NCBI GenBank assembly: GCA_024280195.1
Contig: JAJRQP010000106.1
Coordinates: 1-9,849, forward strand
DNA: 9,849 nucleotides
Direction: 5' to 3'
Source of the DNA: Bacteroidota bacterium
GTDB lineage: Bacteria; Bacteroidota; Bacteroidia; Flavobacteriales_D; Crocinitomicaceae
The notes beneath the pieces are model-generated. The model had not been told where the DNA came from and searched no databases. It saw only the letters and a program-made list of their open reading frames with translations. The number at the start of each line of letters is the position of its first letter. Position 1 is the first letter of the stretch. Both the position numbers and the translations under genes were made by a program. Positions 6,271 to 9,849 of this stretch are shown in pieces.

Positions 6271-8082
6271 ATGAAAAAATTGCTTCAGAAATTATCTATA
6301 CGAGCTCAACTCTTTTTGTTCATTATCCCAACCATTGTTCTCATTGTTGGAATCAATTCTTGCGTTAATTACAAACGTTCTTCAGAGCTGCTATTACAAC
6401 GAGAACAGCAAAAGAAAGAAAACATCAAAGAAGGAGTGAAAGAATTCGTTGACAACTATGACCTATCTCTTCAACTCCTGGAAAAAGACATCGAAGAGCG
6501 AATTTACGCACTGTATGATTCAATAGATAAATTGCATATTAGCAATATCGAAGAAGCTGACTTAAATGCCTTACGGCAGAAGTTGGGAATGGATTTCGAT
6601 TCAGAAGACCTGTATATCATCAATCGTAATGGGATAATTTCAAATACAACTAAGACAACAGATCTAGGTTTAAACCTATTTGGGTTTGGTGACACGTACA
6701 AAGAATTTCTTCATCATGTTTGGTTAAAGAAAAAAATTATTATTGAACGTATTGCAACAGAAAATTATTCCAACAAACCAAAGAAGTATGCTTATCTTGC
6801 TATCAATGAAAACTCTATTCTTGAAATAGGTATTCAAATTAACGATATTGAATTAATCATTAATGATTTTAGCGCTAAGATTAAAAAACTATCAAATCGT
6901 TATTCCAATATAGAATCTATTGATTTATTTGGTGCAACTGAAGCATTAAGGGGGAGAAATAAAAATGCGGAAATAGCTGACATCTATAAGGATATTGCAA
7001 TTCTAACATACGAGAACAAAAAAGACACCACAATAACAGAGTTGAATGGAACAACAAGATACATTGATTTAATGTTTCTAGAAATGCGAGAAGCTGAGTA
7101 CTTTAAGGGATATGTTCTTCAAATTGTTTCAAATTCAAGTTTATTAGACACCTTGACAAATCAAGAATTTAAACGTTTTGTAATTCTTATGCTTTATTCA
7201 TTGTTAATTACAGTGCTGTTAATCATGTTAATAACCTACAAAATTACAAAGCCACTCAATGTTCTTACTTCTAAAGTTGCTGAGATGTCGAGAACAAACA
7301 TGTTAAAAGAAGTAAAAATTGTCGGTAATTCAAACACTACCAAATTAAGTAATGAGTTTAACATTCTCACGAATCAAATTAATGGATTTCAACATGCGTT
7401 AGAACGTAAAATTGACGAACGAACAGAAGAGTTGAATGGTAAAAATGTGGAACTTGAGAAATTGCTTTTAGAGCGAAATGTATTATTCAAAGAAACACAT
7501 CATCGAATTAAAAACAATCTTCAAATTATTGCAAGTCTCCTTCGATTGCAATCAAATTCAGTGGTCACAAAAGAAGCAAAGGAAGCGTTTAAAAATAGTG
7601 TAGGAAGGGTGCAAGCAATGGCCTTACTTCATGAAAAACTACATCAAAACTCAAACTACATTTCAATAGAAGCTAATAATTACCTTTCAGAGATCGTCGA
7701 ATTATTTCAAGATTCTACCAATACGCAAGTTGATATTCAATTGGAAGAGACTAATATTAACCTATCCTCTTCTCAAGCGATATCTATCGGGTTGATTTTC
7801 AATGAGTTTATGACTAACTCATTAAAGCATGCCTTTGAAGGAGTTGAGATGCCAATAATAAAAATTCAGTTAAAAGAAAAGAATAAAAAAATCACTTTCT
7901 GCTTATTTAACAACGGAAAAGAACTCGCTCAAAAAGAAGATGGTGAGGAAAAAGAATCATTGGGTATGATCATTATTGATTCTTTTACAGACAAGCTAAA
8001 TGGGGAATATCGTTTTCAAACAGTTGAAGGAGGCGTAGAATTAAAAATTACATTCCCAACTGTAGATTTAGAAATCAAATAA
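6271..8082 (+). CDS. Membrane sensor histidine kinase, HisKA_2 class, Cache-like periplasmic sensor
   Basis: The product has 603 residues. TM1 spans about 12-30 and TM2 about 303-322; the 270 residues between them are predicted periplasmic. Within them DLYIINRNGIISNTT (113-127) resembles the core of Cache sensor domains. A HAMP-like linker (about 323-376, with KITKPLNVL) leads to a coiled coil (about 377-405). The dimerisation/phosphotransfer part has ETHHRIKNNLQIIASLL, typical of HisKA_2, with the phosphoacceptor most likely His411 (His410 adjacent). The ATPase domain has a clear N box (NEFMTNSLKHAF, Asn511/Asn516) and a late Gly motif around SLGM (563-566). The G1 box is unusual: where DNGxG is expected there is NNGKE (547-551). 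HisKA_2 kinases normally phosphorylate a response regulator, but none is encoded nearby, so it is an orphan here. Its stop codon lies inside the end of the convergent transporter gene (8-base overlap). The ligand is unknown. Confidence 0.88.
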   Translation: MKKLLQKLSIRAQLFLFIIPTIVLIVGINSCVNYKRSSELLLQREQQKKENIKEGVKEFVDNYDLSLQLLEKDIEERIYALYDSIDKLHISNIEEADLNALRQKLGMDFDSEDLYIINRNGIISNTTKTTDLGLNLFGFGDTYKEFLHHVWLKKKIIIERIATENYSNKPKKYAYLAINENSILEIGIQINDIELIINDFSAKIKKLSNRYSNIESIDLFGATEALRGRNKNAEIADIYKDIAILTYENKKDTTITELNGTTRYIDLMFLEMREAEYFKGYVLQIVSNSSLLDTLTNQEFKRFVILMLYSLLITVLLIMLITYKITKPLNVLTSKVAEMSRTNMLKEVKIVGNSNTTKLSNEFNILTNQINGFQHALERKIDERTEELNGKNVELEKLLLERNVLFKETHHRIKNNLQIIASLLRLQSNSVVTKEAKEAFKNSVGRVQAMALLHEKLHQNSNYISIEANNYLSEIVELFQDSTNTQVDIQLEETNINLSSSQAISIGLIFNEFMTNSLKHAFEGVEMPIIKIQLKEKNKKITFCLFNNGKELAQKEDGEEKESLGMIIIDSFTDKLNGEYRFQTVEGGVELKITFPTVDLEIK

Positions 8083-9457
8083 ATAGCAAGCTAAAGGCAA
8101 TCACCACAATTACCCCAATTAAATTCAGCACAAACCCTGTTCTTGCCATTTGATTAATTTTTAACTGTCCTGAAGAAAAGACAATTGCATTTGGAGGTGT
8201 TCCTACTGGTAACATAAATGCGCAACTTGCAGCAAGTGTAATCGGCATGCACAACTGAATGATCGAGAAATCTGTTTGCAAAGCGAATTGAGCAACGACA
8301 GGCACAAAAACGGACACCAGCGCCATATTCGACATTATTTCAGTCCCAAAAATTGCAATCACAACCAACACACCAAGTAGAATGTATAATGGAGAATTCG
8401 CATAGTTCTCAAATACTCCCGTCAATTCAGTGATAACACCATTGACTTCTAACATCTTTGCTAACGCCATACCGCCACCAAAAAGAATTAAAATTCCCCA
8501 AGGCAAGTTTTTGGTATCCTTCCATTCTAGTAGTTTGGTTTCTTTCTTTTCTCCTGGTAAAAAGAAGAGTAAGATTGCTCCCAAAACAGCGACTCCTTCA
8601 TCCGTATAATGTACTCCTAAGTACTTCGTTAAAGGCATTCTAAATGACCAAAGAACTACAACGATTGAAAACAAAATAATCACCCTCAACTGATTCTTGG
8701 TCCATTTTTTCTTCTCTTCATGCACTTCGTGTAAATTTTCTTTTCTTTCTTTCCCTAATAGAAAAAAGAAAAAGAAATAAACAATGGTCAGCATAATTAA
8801 ACTAAGAGGCAATCCTACTTTCATCCAAGAGAAAAAATCTACGGTAATTCCAAAATTATCTTCTAATAAACCTGCCATTAAGATATTGGGAGGAGAACCA
8901 ACAAGCGTTGCCATTCCACCAATACTTGCCCCGTAAGCGACCGAAAGCAACAAGAATACGGAGAACTTAGACTTCCCTTTTCTCTCTACTTTAGACAGAA
9001 CAGCCATTGCCATTGGTAACATCATCAATGCAGTAGCTGTGTTAGAAATCCACATGCTCAACAATCCTGTACTTAACAAAAAACCTAATAAAATACGTGC
9101 TTTTGAAGTCCCCACTAATCGAATAATGCCTTCTGCAATTTGCTTATGCACATCCCATTTTTCCAATGCCAAAGAGAGGACGAATCCTCCAAAGAATAAA
9201 TAGATATACTTATGCCCATAAGCAGCTGACAGGTGAGAAGGTTCTAAAATACCCAAAGGAATCGCTAAAACAAAAGGAAATAATGCAGTTACATAAATCG
9301 GAACTACTTCAAACAACCAAAAAAGAACCATTAATCCAGCTACTGCAATCGCGTACCAAAAGGTTGCGTTTTCATCTTTTGGAGTTAGAAACAGAATGGC
9401 TACAAAAATGAACAAGCCAACGGCAATAATCATTTTTTTTAAATTCATTTTATCCAT
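8075..9457 (-). CDS. SLC13/DASS-family anion (dicarboxylate or sulfate) transporter
   Basis: This is a 460-residue polytopic inner-membrane protein with about 11-12 hydrophobic segments, the normal size for divalent anion:sodium symporters. It shows the family's inverted-repeat organisation. The first half has ISNTATALMMLP (SNT at 138-140) and VGSPPNILMAG (186-196); the second half has TEIMSNMALVSV (SNM at 376-378) and VGTPPNAIVFSS (418-429). These two SNT-type hairpin tips form the substrate and Na+ sites in characterised members such as VcINDY. The second Thr is Met here. The likely role is Na+-coupled uptake of succinate, malate, fumarate or a related dianion; sulfate or phosphate cannot be excluded. 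A charged cytoplasmic loop (about 236-256, KERKENLHEVHEEKK) separates the halves. Translation may start at Met1 or Met4 (9446-9448). No obvious TAnnTTTG element lies upstream. The 3' end overlaps the kinase gene by 8 bases, tail to tail. Confidence 0.9.
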   Translation of the reverse strand: MDKMNLKKMIIAVGLFIFVAILFLTPKDENATFWYAIAVAGLMVLFWLFEVVPIYVTALFPFVLAIPLGILEPSHLSAAYGHKYIYLFFGGFVLSLALEKWDVHKQIAEGIIRLVGTSKARILLGFLLSTGLLSMWISNTATALMMLPMAMAVLSKVERKGKSKFSVFLLLSVAYGASIGGMATLVGSPPNILMAGLLEDNFGITVDFFSWMKVGLPLSLIMLTIVYFFFFFLLGKERKENLHEVHEEKKKWTKNQLRVIILFSIVVVLWSFRMPLTKYLGVHYTDEGVAVLGAILLFFLPGEKKETKLLEWKDTKNLPWGILILFGGGMALAKMLEVNGVITELTGVFENYANSPLYILLGVLVVIAIFGTEIMSNMALVSVFVPVVAQFALQTDFSIIQLCMPITLAASCAFMLPVGTPPNAIVFSSGQLKINQMARTGFVLNLIGVIVVIAFSLLFI

Positions 9458-9487
9458 AGGTATATCTCATCAAGTTCGGCATTGCAT

Positions 9488-9516
9488 AAAAAAAGCGTCC
9501 CAACATTGGAACGCTT
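9488..9516 (-). terminator. Rho-independent terminator of the 85-residue protein gene
   Basis: On the minus strand AAGCGTTCC (9516-9508) pairs with GGGACGCTT (9501-9493) over 9 positions, one of them a G-U wobble, around a 6-base loop. It is followed by a run of T (complement of 9494-9488). On the plus strand the wobble becomes a C-A mismatch and no T-run follows, so it points in the minus direction. It begins 27 bases after the stop of the 85-residue gene and lies just before the transporter gene, insulating the two. Confidence 0.85.
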
Positions 9517-9542
9517 AAAAATACATTTATTTTAAGTTATTT

Positions 9543-9800
9543 CTAACCCAATTTGTTCAATTTTTTAATAAAGTCAATTGCTTTCTCTTCGATTTCTCCA
9601 CGCAAACCTTTAAAATCAGCACTGTTTTTAGCACCATTAATCTTAGCCAAAACCTCAACTTGGTAATCTGCAGCTTCGTCAATAATTTTATTAGAAGCAT
9701 CCATTTTCTTCTCATCAGCCATTTGAATTGTAAAACATTCTTCAACGATATCAAAAACCATTGCGTTTACATTCTTCTTTAATATTCTTTTACTTGCCAT
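9543..9800 (-). CDS. Conserved hypothetical small protein, helical, Bacteroidota type
   Basis: The product has 85 residues and no signal peptide or membrane segment, so it is presumably cytoplasmic. The sequence begins MASKRILKKNVNAMVFDIVEECF and continues as amphipathic, Lys/Glu-rich helices to a short end, KKLNKLG. I recall similar 80-90-residue proteins with MASKRILKK starts and a central DEA segment in other flavobacteria, but no function is assigned to them and I cannot search here. The gene looks real: it has an ATG, an exact -7 element 18 bases upstream with an A-rich leader, and its own strong terminator downstream. It is therefore a monocistronic unit, separate from the transporter gene that follows. 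The helical content and high charge would suit a small binding or regulatory protein, but that is speculation. Confidence 0.85.
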   Translation of the reverse strand: MASKRILKKNVNAMVFDIVEECFTIQMADEKKMDASNKIIDEAADYQVEVLAKINGAKNSADFKGLRGEIEEKAIDFIKKLNKLG

Positions 9801-9818
9801 TGCGTTCTTTTTTTTTTA

Positions 9819-9826
9819 CAAAGATA
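9819..9826 (-). promoter_or_regulatory. -7 promoter element of the 85-residue protein gene
   Basis: On the minus strand this reads TATCTTTG, an exact match to the Bacteroidota primary-sigma -7 consensus TAnnTTTG. It ends 18 bases before the ATG, and the leader between is almost all A, typical for translation start regions in this phylum. The -33 TTTG would fall at or beyond the window edge (about 9846 onward) and cannot be judged. Confidence 0.7.
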
Positions 9827-9849
9827 GTTTTTTTCTAGGGATGAGAAGA

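Noticed and set aside
9166..9411. Open frame of 81 codons on the plus strand inside the transporter gene
   Set aside because: It is antisense to conserved membrane segments of the SLC13 protein and has a composition (Lys/Leu/Gln-rich) typical of reversed hydrophobic coding sequence.
9557..9754. Alternative minus-strand frame of 65 codons within the 85-residue gene
   Set aside because: It is an out-of-frame reading of the same DNA; the 85-codon frame has the ATG at the right distance from the promoter and protein-like composition.

Overview
The window comes from a low-GC member of the Bacteroidota, most likely a flavobacterial-type organism. The evidence is a type IX secretion (T9SS) C-terminal sorting domain, a signal-peptidase-II lipoprotein, genes without clear Shine-Dalgarno sequences, A-rich leaders, and a -7 element of the TAnnTTTG type (exact upstream of the last gene). 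A genus cannot be fixed from the sequence alone.

Layout. Positions 1-264 (+) hold the 3' half of kdsC, a phosphatase of Kdo/LPS biosynthesis. It meets, stop against stop, a long minus-strand block that is transcribed from about 5770 down to 265. The block starts with a 3-oxoadipyl-CoA-type thiolase (4562-5770). After 39 bases come three tightly packed genes for exported proteins: a lipoprotein (2942-4522), a DUF5723-like predicted outer-membrane beta-barrel (1704-2939), and a T9SS cargo protein with beta-propeller-like repeats (265-1716). The last three are separated by 2 bases and then overlap by 13 bases, so they are almost certainly one translationally linked operon. They look like a small cell-envelope or surface module of unknown function.

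A 500-base divergent intergenic region (5771-6270) separates the thiolase from a plus-strand sensor histidine kinase of the HisKA_2 class (6271-8082). It has a Cache-like periplasmic sensor and an unusual ATP-binding G1 box. Its 3' end overlaps by 8 bases the 3' end of a minus-strand SLC13/DASS-family anion or dicarboxylate transporter (8075-9457). Upstream of the transporter lies an 85-residue conserved-looking helical protein (9543-9800) with its own promoter and a good Rho-independent terminator.

Most of the window is ordinary core and envelope content. The parts that deserve a second look are the lipoprotein/barrel/T9SS operon, the degenerate G1 box of the orphan kinase, the structured DNA just upstream of the kinase, and the SNM variant of the second transporter signature. 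I see no rRNA, tRNA, CRISPR array, insertion sequence or phage gene.
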